A stretch of 64,000 nucleotides of DNA from Latrodectus hesperus (Eukaryota; Arthropoda; Arachnida; Araneae; Theridiidae): assembly GCA_037975125.1 (NCBI GenBank), contig CM075853.1:33496613-33560612 (forward strand), given 5' to 3'. The notes below the pieces were generated by a model that saw only the letters and a list, made by a program, of their open reading frames with translations, was not told the DNA's origin and did no database searches. The position numbers and the translations under genes are program-made. Position 1 is the stretch's first letter; every line of letters begins with the position of its first letter. Below are positions 23,801 through 40,119 of the stretch, piece by piece.

Positions 23801-26563
23801 TTTAACATATCAGTACATTTTCTTGTTAAGTGAAATAAATCACTTTGAATAAATATATAACAATTCATCAAGTATTTAATTAATTTATAGAAAGATTCCA
23901 CCTACATATTTAGTGAAATATGAATTTTTATGTCATATTATTCATGAGTAAAATACTTAAAGTTAAGAGGGTAAAATTCCAAAAATATGATTGTCAATTA
24001 TTTTTAATGATCTAAATCATAAATTTTAGTTTATATTTTTTGTGAACTAAAAAATATTACCTGTCTCTCTATTTCGAAAACTTTCCATTTTATTTAAACT
24101 CATATTTTATAAATTGCAAGAAATGTATTTTTGACATCGATCTGTTGGGTACCTTCTGGTCGAATACCATTTCTCTAAGCATAACAAATGACTGCGGACT
24201 CTTAGAGGTGAAACATTTCTAATATAATCTTAAGTCTCCATCGTTTGTCTTTGGTTTGAAGTGGCGTTTTTACATTGATCTATCATGGCTCAAGATACAA
24301 TAAATTTCTCAAATCTGGGACTGAAGAATTGAAGACTAGCGAGAAAAATGCAATATTTGTTTCATGAAATATGTCTGTGTTACTAAACTCCCAATGCTTT
24401 AAAAAAATGCCAAATATGGATGATATATCTTTAAAATATAAAATGTTTGTACTCTTATAAATGTTTTCTTTTAATTTATTTAGTACTGTATTAGTCATAT
24501 TTATTGTTTAGTGAAAACTGCATAATTTTGTTTATATTTACTAAACATTATCATTAATATTAAATCAGAATTAAATGAACCAAGCGAAATTGATTATCAG
24601 TTATGTAAATAGTTATAAGCAATTTGCAAATATATATTAACGATTAGAATGTATATAAATGCAAATAAACGTATGGTATATAGTAATTAAATCCAATATA
24701 TTAGTATATAACATCAATACAGATGCAAGTATATACTAACAATATTTGATGTTATACAAGCTAAGGAGATTTTAAGATATAATTTATCGCAAATGTATAG
24801 ATATTTCAACTTATTTTATATTTATTTAATTACAGATAGTATGGACATTTATTTGCTCAGAGAATAAATGCAACGTATGACATTTTTACTAAGTGTTTTA
24901 GAAATGACCTCTACACTGTATCTTTCACTAATACATGAAAAAAGAGCTATTTTCCTTTTTTTGTCCATTTTTTTTCAATAGAAAAGTAGAGGGTATTTAT
25001 TTTGCAACATAGATTTTATCAAATTGAAAGCTGACTGACGCGTAGAAAAGTTCATTTGTGGGTATTTTTGTTATTTATAAAATACAAAGTATTACTTTGT
25101 ATCTTTAATTAAAGAAATATTAATAATTTTCGTTAATATTAGCTAACTATATGCCGAAATTTATTGTTAAAATATTTTCTATTAAAACTTTTATTTCTTA
25201 AACTCATTTATATATCATTTTATAGATAATAATTTAAAAGTCAGCAAAAACTGTACATTTAATGATGAAATTTATCACTTAACCTGTATTAATAATTTGT
25301 CCTTCATTTGTCTTTTATCTGAAATCTCTTTCTATTATGCTTTCATTTTTCCAATATTTCTTATTGGTAAATAAAACAAATAGATTAGTACAAAGCTGAT
25401 ACATTCAAAAATAGATTGAAACAACCTCAAAACTAGAACCATTAGTTTAAAAAATAAATTTATCTCTTACCTGTCGAATTTTTACAAATAAATTTCTGAG
25501 ACAAAACAAAAAGTAAATTAATGAATTTGAGATCTTGTTTATTTTTTATGTCCATAAACGCTTCTATCATTTCTTGCAGTTAATTAATCCTCTTGTCTCG
25601 AGAGTTTTCATTCATTTTATCTGAAGACTTTAGGGAGGGGTGAAGACATCCTTTCGTTTTGGATTATTTATAATGAGATATAAGAAAAATATTGATTGTG
25701 TTTTTTTTAACTGCTTAGTAACAAAGAACTTTGAATATTTTATATTTATTTAAGATGTTCTATTCATCATTAACTAATTTTTTAGCCCTAAAATCTAAAA
25801 ACTTTTCTCATTATAATTGTAACTCTTTGTTTGCTTACATCTTCTTTAAATGTGTGTAAAAGTACTTTTTTTAATTCCGGGTTCAAATTAAAAATAAAAA
25901 TAGAAAAGTTATTTTATATAATTTGTAAATTGTCTAGGGAATGCATTGCGTTCTGAAAGAGATATTGAAATGAGTTAATGTTCTAATTAAGTGACAAATG
26001 CCGATTAAATAAAATAAATAATCATTGGATAATAGTTAAATTTTTTTCTAACATTTCATTGACTATTATTTTAGGAATTCTTTGTGTGTTATTTTTGTTG
26101 AATGTAATTTTAATTTTAGTTCAGTATACGATTCTAACTTTACATATTATGCTGTCAATATAATAGACTATTATTAAATATTGAATGCTTAATTTCAGAA
26201 ATTATTCAATTGATTTTTCTTACCTTGGTCTCTATTTGAATTTTCTAACTAAGATATTTATTGATATTACAAATCTCAAAGTAATAAAAGTAAAAATATA
26301 TTTTTAATAAAGCTAGGGAACCAACTTTTTGAAATATATTAAAAATCTCTTAAACTATTAAAGTAAACAAGCACAAACCATAAATAAATGTAGTAAAAAT
26401 TATCAGCAACTAAATAGTTTTATGCATGATGAATATAATACAATATTATACATGCTTCAAATCCAATAATTGAATATTGTAGATAATATCCACACCCTGG
26501 TTCCATTTATACATTAAAAGAAAAATAATATCTGACTAATGGTTGTGTGATTAACATTTTTAA

Positions 26564-26565
<2 letters not shown>
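20840..26565. other. AT-rich DNA, no gene seen
   Basis: Short open frames at 20856-21095, 21133-21357, 22739-22939 and 24283-24498 show no domain, no motif and AT-driven residue use, so they are taken as chance. Two patches with raised GC, about 22010-22290 and 24140-24270, stand out from the background but cannot be named; they could be old mobile-element fragments or conserved non-coding DNA. Confidence 0.5.

Positions 26566-26627
<62 letters not shown>
26566..26627. repeat. (AT)n microsatellite
   Basis: About 62 bp of AT repeat. Confidence 0.97.
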
Positions 26628-26629
<2 letters not shown>

Positions 26630-26924
26630 CTAATATATTACAAATATATTACAAATTACTATAGGTTAAAAAATGAATTTTTAATGTATTTATGATATCA
26701 AAAAGTTTAATATGCCAGTTTAAAATTTCAGATGCAATCAATTTCACAATTTTTTTTTAATTTTCCTTAAATACTTATATTAATATCCAAAAATATTAAG
26801 GCATCAATTTTGAGTGTTTCATTTTTACACATAATTATTAAGAATTTATAGAAACTAAACATGTTTGAAGTCAGGGACATAGCGTTAAAGTTTTTTTTAC
26901 TCCATCCTCTTTTAATACAAACCT

Positions 26925-27050
26925 TTCAGAAAACTTCCAAGCATTAATTTCCCAGTGTTCTTGAACTTTCCAAAAAGTTCGTCTACTCATCATTTATCTT
27001 AAAGATAAAAAATCTGGTCAGATAACCAAAAGAGATTTTTTTATGTTTAT
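26925..27050. repeat. Dispersed repeat, copy 1
   Basis: Aligns in the same orientation with 32545-32680. Shared blocks include GCATTAATTTCC, CTTGAACTTTC, AAAAGT and GGTCA-ATAACCA in the same order and spacing. No terminal repeat or coding motif is visible. It is probably a fragment of an unnamed mobile element. Confidence 0.75.
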
Positions 27051-30000
27051 AATAGTATAAAAAATGAACTAAAGTATCTGCAAGTTGATAAATTATCCAG
27101 TTCTTCATATTTATTTTTCAATGCCTGTGATTTATATTTTTAATGCAAAGAAGCAATCTATTACTATTGTTCTTATCAGAATGGACAGAATAAATAAGTT
27201 CTAAAAGCTGTTAATATCAATTCACTTTGCGATGTTAAATTAACAAAAATCTGAGAGCAAAAAATTATTTTTATACTTCATTCTGTATTGTGGATGATAT
27301 TGCATGTTTCTTTATTAAAAGACAAACATGTTCCCAAAAACATTACGTAATTAAATATTTAAATTAAGTACATTACAAATTATGCACATTATTCTTTCGT
27401 TGTGTGAGTTACCTGCAATATCATGAAGAGTCATGTTTTGATTTTTGTTGGCCACGTATTTATTTACTTATAAGCGTTTTAAAATAAAAGTGAAAGCATT
27501 TTTTAACAGATTTTTCAAAGTTTTTTCTGAACCACCCTTTTTCTTTCATCAGTAATATTAAAATATAATACCATTGTAAATTTATAAAATATAAAAATGG
27601 TAACAACTATCTCATTTTTTTAATAAATGTAAGTTTTTGTTAAGGAATTCTTCACATTTTCAACAAAAATTTAATGATATTCAATGCATTACAATTTTTT
27701 TTAAATGTAAAGAATTTTTTGTTATATCATTATGAAGACACTTCAGGAATCAACAAAAGTTATTCTTACTAAAGTTACTATTTAATGGAAATAAAAATGA
27801 AAATAATGTACCCAAGACACTATTCAAATTTTTCATGAGATTCAGATTGATTATAAAATTTCATGATTTTTATCACTAAAAACTTCATATTTTGTTATTA
27901 TATTTTAAATAAAGTTTCCAAATTTCCATTAATACTATTATACATTTGTAATTGTTATACACAATCTTAACTGAAATAAATTTTTTTAAACTAAAAAAAT
28001 TAGATTTACAGGAACAATGTAGAAGAAAACTTTAAAATACAATCATGCTTTTTTTGTATAAATATTTTTTCGTTTTTTTAATTAGACATTATATCTTTTT
28101 CCTAAGTTAAAATCAATATTCTTAGCTTAACCTTATCTTAAAACCAATTTAAAACACTGTTTTTTTTAAATATGTATACTCATATTCTTCTAAACTAAAA
28201 ACTCCCTTAGAGCATTATTAATATTAATTTGAAATGCATGAAATAAAATATGTTCTTGACTTTAAAGGTAATTTGTTTGTTAATGTAAATAATCTAAAAA
28301 AGTAATGCAACTATTACTTAAAATCAATTATAAATAATTATTAAACAAATTATGTTGTATTGGTATTACACAATTCGTTTTTCAATAAAAAAACTGTTTA
28401 TTAAATAATACAAAAATATATATCAGAACTGGGTAAATTTAAATTTTCAATTGATTACACATTACGCTTAAAAAGAAGAGTAAAAATAGAAAAAATAACG
28501 AAGAAGGGGTGCAAATAATTTTAAATTTTGGTAACATTTGCCATCAAAATTAAGTGTTATTCATAGAATTAAATGAAAATGGATTTTGAAAAATAAATAT
28601 AATACCAAATTGTAATAACCGCAACCATAACTAAATGCACATATGGTTGCTTAAGTTAAAAAATTTATAAAAACCAAGTTCTTAAAATGCCTTGAATAGT
28701 ATTTCTTTTTTACGGGAAATGGAAATATTGCGAAAATATTCGGATGATCAAAGTATATTAATATTTCAAAAAATAACAATCATGAAAAGAAAATATTTAA
28801 TTTGAAGTTAAAAAAGAAATACATTCATTTTTAAGGTAATTAATCATAAATCATTTAATATGCAGAATACTTTTTAAAATGTTACTTAAGGTATAAAATA
28901 TTACATAAAGTACAAGTATGAAATAAATTTGTAATTTTAATTAATTAAAGAACTGTATTTTGAATTGAGTCCAAATATTCTTTTCATTTTCCGATACCAA
29001 AATATTGCTAATCAATAAATTTTCATTTCTTTTTTTATCGGATATGTTGGAAATGATGTATTTCGATTTAAAATGAACAATGTACCAAAAATCATACTTT
29101 GTGAAGTAAAAATAAAATTTCTTTATGATAATTTTCAAATTTTTATATTAAATATTAGCTTAAAGCATCACGAACTTCTTTTTTTCCCCTGAAATATTCA
29201 CATTTGCATATTAGCGTTTTACACAATTCTATACATAATATTTCTGTAAATTCTTAAGCATTTAAACAAAAGTGTCTTCGAAATTAAGGTTGAAGTGAAT
29301 AAGATGACTTTAAGAATACATTTTATTTTTATAAAATAAAACAATAGATACAATTAGAGTTATAATACTTTCATTATACTATTAAACATATTGTGTTTTC
29401 TGCAGTGCATGAATAACACTATCATAGATTTGATAATGAGCAATATTATTTTCTTCATAATATAAATGCTTTTTGTTTCAAGAATAACAGTCACACTAGA
29501 TTATTAGGAGTTTGTACAATCTTCTCCAAAATTAAAGTAATTTATTTTCAAAATAAACGTGTTCGATTTTAAAATATATTCAAAATCTGAATGATAAGGG
29601 ATTGATGTGTTTTGATAAAACCATATTTTCAATAATTGATTTTTTTCATGCATAATTTTAACTACTTATTTAAAATTTAGTTTTATATATTAAAATAATG
29701 CTTTTAGACAAAGGAATAAAAATACTATCAAATTTTTTATTGCTTGTGTAATTGAAGAAAATAGACTCAGATATTCATAATTTGCTTCTGATTACAATAA
29801 AAAGGTATTTAATTAATATTGAAAATTATTAACATGATTTAATAATCACTAAAATCTACATGAATTCCATAAAATATATGTGTTCATGTTAAATAATTGA
29901 TAGACTAAAGCATTTGAAACATAAGTAGTCATCACATACGCAGTTGTATTTTAATACACTACGAACGTATAGGTTTTGAATTAATATTTGTAATAAAAAA

Positions 30001-30589
30001 TGTTTGGAAGAATTCCAAAAAATAAATTTTACATACTCCAAAAAACGCTTTGTTATTAGAAAAATAATATTTTTGAAAATTAAAATAAACGCTACTTTAA
30101 AAAAAATGTGTTCTTTCTTTTACACATGAAGATATTTCTATGATTAGGTATTAAATTTATATGTGACTATCGCTTTGAAAAGTTCTAGGTATTTTTTTTT
30201 ACTTTTTAAAATATGCTGTTAAATTTAAATATACTCAATTTACAATAATATTTTATTTTGTCATGTCTTAAAAGTATTATGATATAAGAACGTTTCTGAA
30301 ACGTATGTTATATCGTGAAACGTATGTTATGTATCAATTCGTAGCATTCCTTAAAATTAAACATATTTCAGTAATACTCTCTTGGATGTCTGGAATCAGA
30401 ATTAACTTCCAGTATACATTACTCAGACTTAAAGCTATAAATATACATAGCACTAAAAAGTTTACATGATTTCAAATTACCTGATCTTCCAACTTACCAG
30501 ATAATCAACCTGAACTTTTTCATGAATTATTTTGGATGCATTCAAAGAATATTTTTTAAAAATTTTGTTTTTGTTGCTTATGACACTTG
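27051..30589. other. AT-rich DNA, no gene seen
   Basis: Very AT-rich. The minus-strand 65-residue frame at 28941-29138 has no recognisable feature. No repeat family identified. Confidence 0.6.
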
Positions 30590-30942
30590 GACACGCTAAG
30601 CTCACTAGCCGACTACTATGCAAATTTAAATCAGTAGTGTGAGTCTTTCGTTTAACCAGAGCACCATTAAGGTGAAAGTAAGACTTTGCTCTAAGCTCCT
30701 CCGATAGATGGCCTCACCAGAGGATCCACTTACTCAATTTTGATATTGGTCTGGAGGAGGAGGACATTTTCTGCAGAACATTGCACTCATGGTAACTACT
30801 CTATGACCCACTACAGGACTTTCAGTTCCACAGATTTAACAAGCATGTACGTATATCACATGTACTCGGTGAGCCTTTTGGTTGCATTGAGAACCCGCTC
30901 TTCTGGACAGAAGGCTGATGCTCTAACCGTAAAACTACCATG
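30590..30942 (-). mobile_element. tRNA-derived SINE, fullest copy of the family
   Basis: On the minus strand the head is at about 30942: GGTAGTTTTACGGTTAGAGC followed by an A-box-like GGTTAGAGCATCAG (reverse of 30915-30928), then AGCGGGTTCTCAATGC as a decayed B box (reverse of 30882-30897). A body of about 290 bp ends near 30590 in the tail CTTAGCGTGTCCAAGTG. The body matches the SINE at 18477-18780 along its whole length with many substitutions, so the family is old and the two are independent insertions. An open frame at 30740-30988 crosses it in the opposite sense and is not a gene. Confidence 0.85.
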
Positions 30943-30995
30943 GACTTTCAAAAATAATTCTGTAAGACATACATTACCATCACAATAGAAGAAAG

Positions 30996-31047
30996 ATGGT
31001 ATTTAATATGCCACTTAGATTATAATAAGGAACATATTAAATACCAT
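30996..31047. repeat. 15-bp perfect hairpin
   Basis: Arms 30996-31010 (ATGGTATTTAATATG) and 31033-31047 are exact reverse complements around a 22-base loop. Confidence 0.9.
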
Positions 31048-31105
31048 TAGTGTGACTAAGATATAACTATGACCGCAACAAACTAAACATTATATTAACT
31101 AATTA

Positions 31106-31151
31106 TTAATGAAATGATTAGAACTAAAATGAGTTCTAATCATTTCATTAA
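31106..31151. repeat. 20-bp perfect hairpin
   Basis: Arms 31106-31125 (TTAATGAAATGATTAGAACT) and 31132-31151 are exact reverse complements with a 6-base loop. Confidence 0.95.

Positions 31152-35498
<4,347 letters not shown>

Positions 35499-35591
<93 letters not shown>
35499..35591. repeat. (TA)n microsatellite
   Basis: About 93 bp of TA repeat. Confidence 0.97.
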
Positions 35592-35594
<3 letters not shown>

Positions 35595-36512
35595 GTCAAA
35601 CTTACTAGGTTAGACTTCCTCATGATTAGAATTATAAAGCTGTTGCACAAGAATAGAAAATAATGACTTATTGCTAATTTGTTTTGTGTATAAAAATAAT
35701 GCATTGAAATCCCTTTATCGTCATCTGTCACTGGTAAATATTTAATGGGAGATCAATATATCTCGTCAAAAGAGCAGGTCACTAAACAAACAATTGTCGG
35801 TATCGTACGCGGCGGCATCTCGCTATATATTGTGTAATACATGTTTGAATGAAATAGAAGAGAACTAAACAAGGAGAAAATTTGGTTAAGGAGCCTGCAA
35901 AATGACAATTGCAAGTGTCGACATACACCTCATCTGCATAGCTGTGCCAGACAGGTCAGGAAGGTAAACTTATGAACACGGAAACAGGTGTTTTCGGGAG
36001 TAGGTCAACTTCTTATTGCCATCTTAAGCATCAAGTATGTGAAAGGGTCTTTCAAGCAAGATTATTTTGGCATTGAATCGCAGAAACTCCCGATATAAGC
36101 AACGAAGTGCATGTCATGTCTTGTGTTAAAAAATTGTTTTCTCTGATTAATCTCGTAACTATTTGTTGCACATTGATGATAAAATACACATCAGATGTTA
36201 CAGAGGAGGAACCTTGCTCACTTAGTGTAATATCTAACTTCATACCGTATAAAACCTGTCATTATGATTTCACATAACTGTTGATCTCATTTAGTTCAAA
36301 TTTCGGTTACCCTCAACAGGGATGATGGAAACTGTGGACCTAATGGTTCATGTTCGTGCATTTCAGAATATGTATTTCAGTTGCATAATGTCCGTGTTGT
36401 CCGTGTTCATTTTTATAAGGTTGCACAAGACTTCTTCAAAGCAAAGCATGTTTCGCTATTTATATGATCCGTTATGCCACTATATATGTCATTATTACTA
36501 GATTCAATTTTT
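35592..36512. other. Higher-GC segment upstream of the U6-LINE chimera
   Basis: From about 35750 to 36510 the GC content is clearly above the surrounding DNA and the sequence is complex, as in exons, old transposons or processed copies. No long frame exists. One short plus-frame peptide at 36333-36359 reads CGPNGSCSC, which recalls part of an EGF-like repeat, but the frame is short and there is no second support. A TATA-like TTTTATAAGG lies at 36411-36420, too far upstream of the U6 homology to be its normal TATA box. Confidence 0.4.
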
Positions 36513-36603
36513 ACACATACTAAAATTGGAACAAAACAGAGAAGATTAGCCTGACCCTTGCGCAAGGATGACACGCAAAATCGTGAAACATTCCACGTGT
36601 TTT
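36513..36603 (+). pseudogene. U6: U6 spliceosomal snRNA pseudogene
   Basis: U6 snRNA pairs with U4 and then U2 and forms the catalytic centre of the spliceosome. The match covers the 3' four-fifths of the molecule. ACTAAAATTGGAAC is followed by the intact ACAGAGAAGATTAGC region, then a changed internal stem-loop (CTGACCCTTGCGC for the usual ATGGCCCCTGCGC), then AAGGATGACACGCAAA and the 3' stem TCGTGAAACATTCCA. The 5' stem-loop (about 18 nt, with CTTCGG) is absent, and the usual oligo-T end is broken. Loss of the 5' stem and several changes in otherwise invariant bases mean it is a retrocopy, not a working gene. Its 3' end joins the LINE at once. Confidence 0.9.
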
Positions 36604-39600
36604 ACATCTCCTTTCATCTCAGCAATCATTTACTTAGACACAATTCTACTAGATTTAATACAACTTCTAAACATAATACTTTCATGCCCTCAATTAATAA
36701 ATCCCTAGCACACTATTTTGAAGACATTAACGCACCTCAGATGAACTTGATGAAATCACAACCAACCTCATAGAAGACATCACTTCCATATGCATTCAAA
36801 CTTTCCCAAGGATGAAGATTCGGGCACATAATATACTACAATGGTGGATTTCTAACCTTTATACACTCAAGAAAAAGGTCTGTGCCCTGCGAAAAAGAAT
36901 TTAAGCATTGGAAGCTCCAAGAGATAGGGCGAACTTCCATTTTTAATATAAGAAAGCATCCGCACAATATGAGAAAGGTATTATCAACGCTAAATTTCTT
37001 TCTTGGAAAAGATACTACACCAAATCAACTAATGCATATAGCCCTCTTTATAAGATTAGCTGCAGCAAAGTTTTCCAACCACTTCAAATTTCTTAAATTA
37101 ATAACCCTAATAAAAGCACAAGTCGTTCTGACATTTTGGACATACTTCGGATGGTGGCAGATCATGTATTCCCAACTGATAATCCATCTAGTGATACCAC
37201 CGAACAGATAGTCATTAGACACTTCGAACACCCCCATCTGAATTCCGTGATTTACCTTTCACCAATAAATTGATTAATTTCTATATTAGAAAACGTTCCT
37301 CGAAAAAAGCCGGTCTCATTAACAATACCGTTATTAAACTAATTCATAAAGCCATCCCAAAACTTCTTTTTACTCTCTTCAATAGATACTTGTAACTACA
37401 ACGTTTCCTAACTATCTTGAAATCGGCACAAGCTATCATTCTCCATAAGAAAAACTAAGATCCCACCTTAGCCACTTCTTAGATGCCCACTGGTTTCTTG
37501 TCAAACCTTGGAAAGCTAGTTATCGATACATAAAATTTCCATCTTCATCAAAACAACATACTTAGCCTCACCAATTTGGTTTTCGATGACAAATTTCCAT
37601 TTATCACGCAATTAATAACCTCCTCCAAAATATCCATAAAACAAAGCTCAAAACCACTATCGGCAGTTGTTAGCCTGGATCTTTAGAGTGCATTTGATAC
37701 CAGCTAGTGGCTAGGAATCTCACAAGATATCAGTAACACTAAAGGCCTAGATAACATATTTTACTTAATACAAGCAATCTGCCAAACAGAGCAGTCAAAA
37801 TCCATTACAATTACCTTGAAAAGAAATATAAACAGAGATTGCCTACAGAGATCTAGGAGAGGTCCAGCTTTATGGAACCTCTTCTTTAACAAGTTCCTCA
37901 CTTTCCCATAGCCACCCCACACAAAAATACAGGCATATGCAGATGATGTAATTCTCATAATCAACGCTTCAACCAAACAAGAAATAAAGAACAACACCCA
38001 AGATTCCCTCAACAGCTTCCATAACCTTTGTACTCAACACAAGGTCAAGATCCCATTTCAAAGACTAAGGCCATGTTTATGAACATACAGTAGAAAATTC
38101 TATGATCGTATCCAAGACTCTGCATCAAAGGTAATAGTATCCCTAAATCCACCATTATAAAATATCTGGGAATTACAATCGACAAAAAACTCTCTTTCCT
38201 TCCACATCTTCAACCGATCAAGAACAAGGTTATCTCTATTGCGTCCAAGTGTAAGTGCATGACTGGCAACAATTAAGCCAAAATAGTTAAGACTTAAGTC
38301 AAAATAGTTAAAAATTCTTTATGGCACAGTCATCGAAAAAAATATAAACAATGGAGCCTCTGCCTGGGCCTTGCTTATGACTGCTCACAGGATCAGGTAT
38401 CACGAGCATTTAACGACAATTTACACTCCCTGTTACCAGAGTCTTCCGAACCACCTCGTTGCAAGTCTTCTGCGTTATTTCCGGCATTCTATCATTATAC
38501 ATCACAACGAAAATGAAAACAGCCAAAATGCGCATCTTAAGACTTCACCAGGATTGCATATTTAATCACCAACATATACCAAGAGATGGATTATAACATG
38601 GAAAATACCACCATCTCACATCCTAGAAATATATGCAAGAACATCTACTTCACTTCCAACAAATTCATTACTTGAGTAAATAATGACGTACAAACTAAAT
38701 GAAAACGTAGGAAGCGTCTTAGTCAGCTTCAAGTATGAGGAAGTGATAACAAACTGGTCTCAAATACTTCATCCCAACAACAGAGTCTTCCAAGGAGAAT
38801 CACTTGCGATCCTTCAGGCCATCGACCACACACGCAATAATCAATTCAGCAGCTTCACCATTTTCACAGACAGCGAATAATCAATAGCGGTAATCCGCAA
38901 CCACGAACATTGAAGTCTTACCATCCAACGGATTCAAATCAGCCTCTCTGATACCTCATCTAAATGCTTGATTCTTTGGATTTAAAGCTTACAATATTAA
39001 CCTTGGAAATGATACGGCCGACAACCTTGCGAAAGCTGCAACCTCGCAAACAGAGCATTCCAATAGCATTAAATGGCCAAAATCTCACCACACCCAAGCA
39101 CTTCCCAAACTTACTCTTGGACAGTTTGCTGATAACATTCCTCTCGGAGCACAGGGAACTAATAATCCCTGAACAATGATGAGAACCCTAGAACCAATGA
39201 AGAAGAATCAATGAAGCAGTGAGGCAACTACCCTCCTACGCTGATTTGAGCTGTTGCGTTGGGAACTCGCGACCACAGTCAGTAATAATCCCTGAACAAT
39301 GATGAGAATCCTAGAACCAATGAAGAAGAATCAATGAAGCAGTGAGGCAACTACCCTCCTACTCTGATTTGAGCTGTTGCGTTGGGAACTCGCGACCACA
39401 GTCAGTAATAATCCCTGAACAATGATGAGAACCCTAGAACCAATGAAGAAGAATCAATGAAGCAGTGAGGCAACTACCCTCCTACGCTGATTTGAGCTGT
39501 TGCGTTGGGAACTCGCGACCACAGTCAGGGGTGGCGCTCCCCTACTGGTGTTTCTTTCTTTCTCTCCAGCAGACTCCACCCAAACTGGTAGAACCCTCCT

Positions 39601-40119
39601 TGGGTTAGGTACAGGGAGTCCTTCTGGCGTTCACGTTCACTATGGAACACCGTCACCGAAGATAGATAAACTTTTGACTTCTATTCAGAGGTTTCGACCG
39701 ATAGAAGTGTCAACAACCCACTTTCCACACAATATCTTTCGGCCCACACTGAAAATATGCAATATTTTAATATATACCGATCATCTTCTAACCTTGGAGA
39801 TCTGATCCATTACATCTTCAACTGCACATTTACTTCAAAATTGCATCTTAAGAAACAAGAATCAATGATTAATACAATCCCACTCCATCGCCTTATCATC
39901 AGTTCATCACACTCAATGAAGAAAATCATTTGCATTAACACTCCCTCAATCGTAATAGCCTGGATTTATTTAAGGCTTCATCTTTGGCACAATAACATCC
40001 AACTTTCTGAGGATACTCCATTCTTCACCTCTCTCAGAACTGGATGCTGTTCTTTTCTTGTTTCATCTCCAGCTCTGAAACTTTTCGACTCTGACTTGAA
40101 CTTCTTGCGTACTTCATAA
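36604..40119 (+). pseudogene. LINE ORF2 (reverse transcriptase-RNase H) with many stops and frameshifts
   Basis: ORF2 would copy the element's RNA into DNA at a nicked target. A WWISNLYTLKKKVCALRK-like linker precedes the reverse transcriptase near 36850. RT motif A, VSLDL-stop-SAFDT, is at 37669-37701 with a TAG at 37684. A motif near 37855 reads RSRRGPALWN. The catalytic box QAYADDVILII has its YADD at 37936-37947, in the same frame as motif A. KYLGITIDKKLSF follows near 38158. RNase H spans about 38690-39045, with VGSVLVSF, the active-site TDSE just before a TAA at 38878, and the last acidic motif GNDTADNL (39005-39028, another frame). IHYIFNC near 39813 is a Cys/His-type remnant. Stops and frameshifts throughout make it inactive. 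Confidence 0.88.
39160..39528 (+). repeat. Three exact-length tandem units of 123 bp
   Basis: Units start at 39160, 39283 and 39406, each 123 bp and almost identical; the middle unit differs at two visible positions (GAGAATCC and CTACTCTG against GAGAACCC and CTACGCTG). The unit length is a multiple of three, but stop codons occur in all frames I read. The array sits between the RNase H remnant and the C-terminal part of the LINE. It is followed by about 140 bp of unusually high GC (39529-39665) in an open frame that continues to 39805. Confidence 0.97.

Noticed and set aside
30740..30988. Plus-strand 82-residue frame
   Set aside because: It runs antisense through a tRNA-derived SINE.
36052..36243. 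Minus-strand 63-residue frame
   Set aside because: No recognisable domain; likely chance in the higher-GC segment.
36333..36359. EGF-like motif CGPNGSCSC
   Set aside because: A single nine-residue match with no further cysteine pattern, no long frame and no splice context.
36513..36603. A working U6 snRNA gene
   Set aside because: The 5' stem-loop is missing, several invariant positions are changed, and no normally placed TATA box or clean oligo-T terminator is present.
39160..39528. CRISPR-like array
   Set aside because: The units are contiguous 123-bp copies without distinct spacers, in a eukaryotic retrotransposon.
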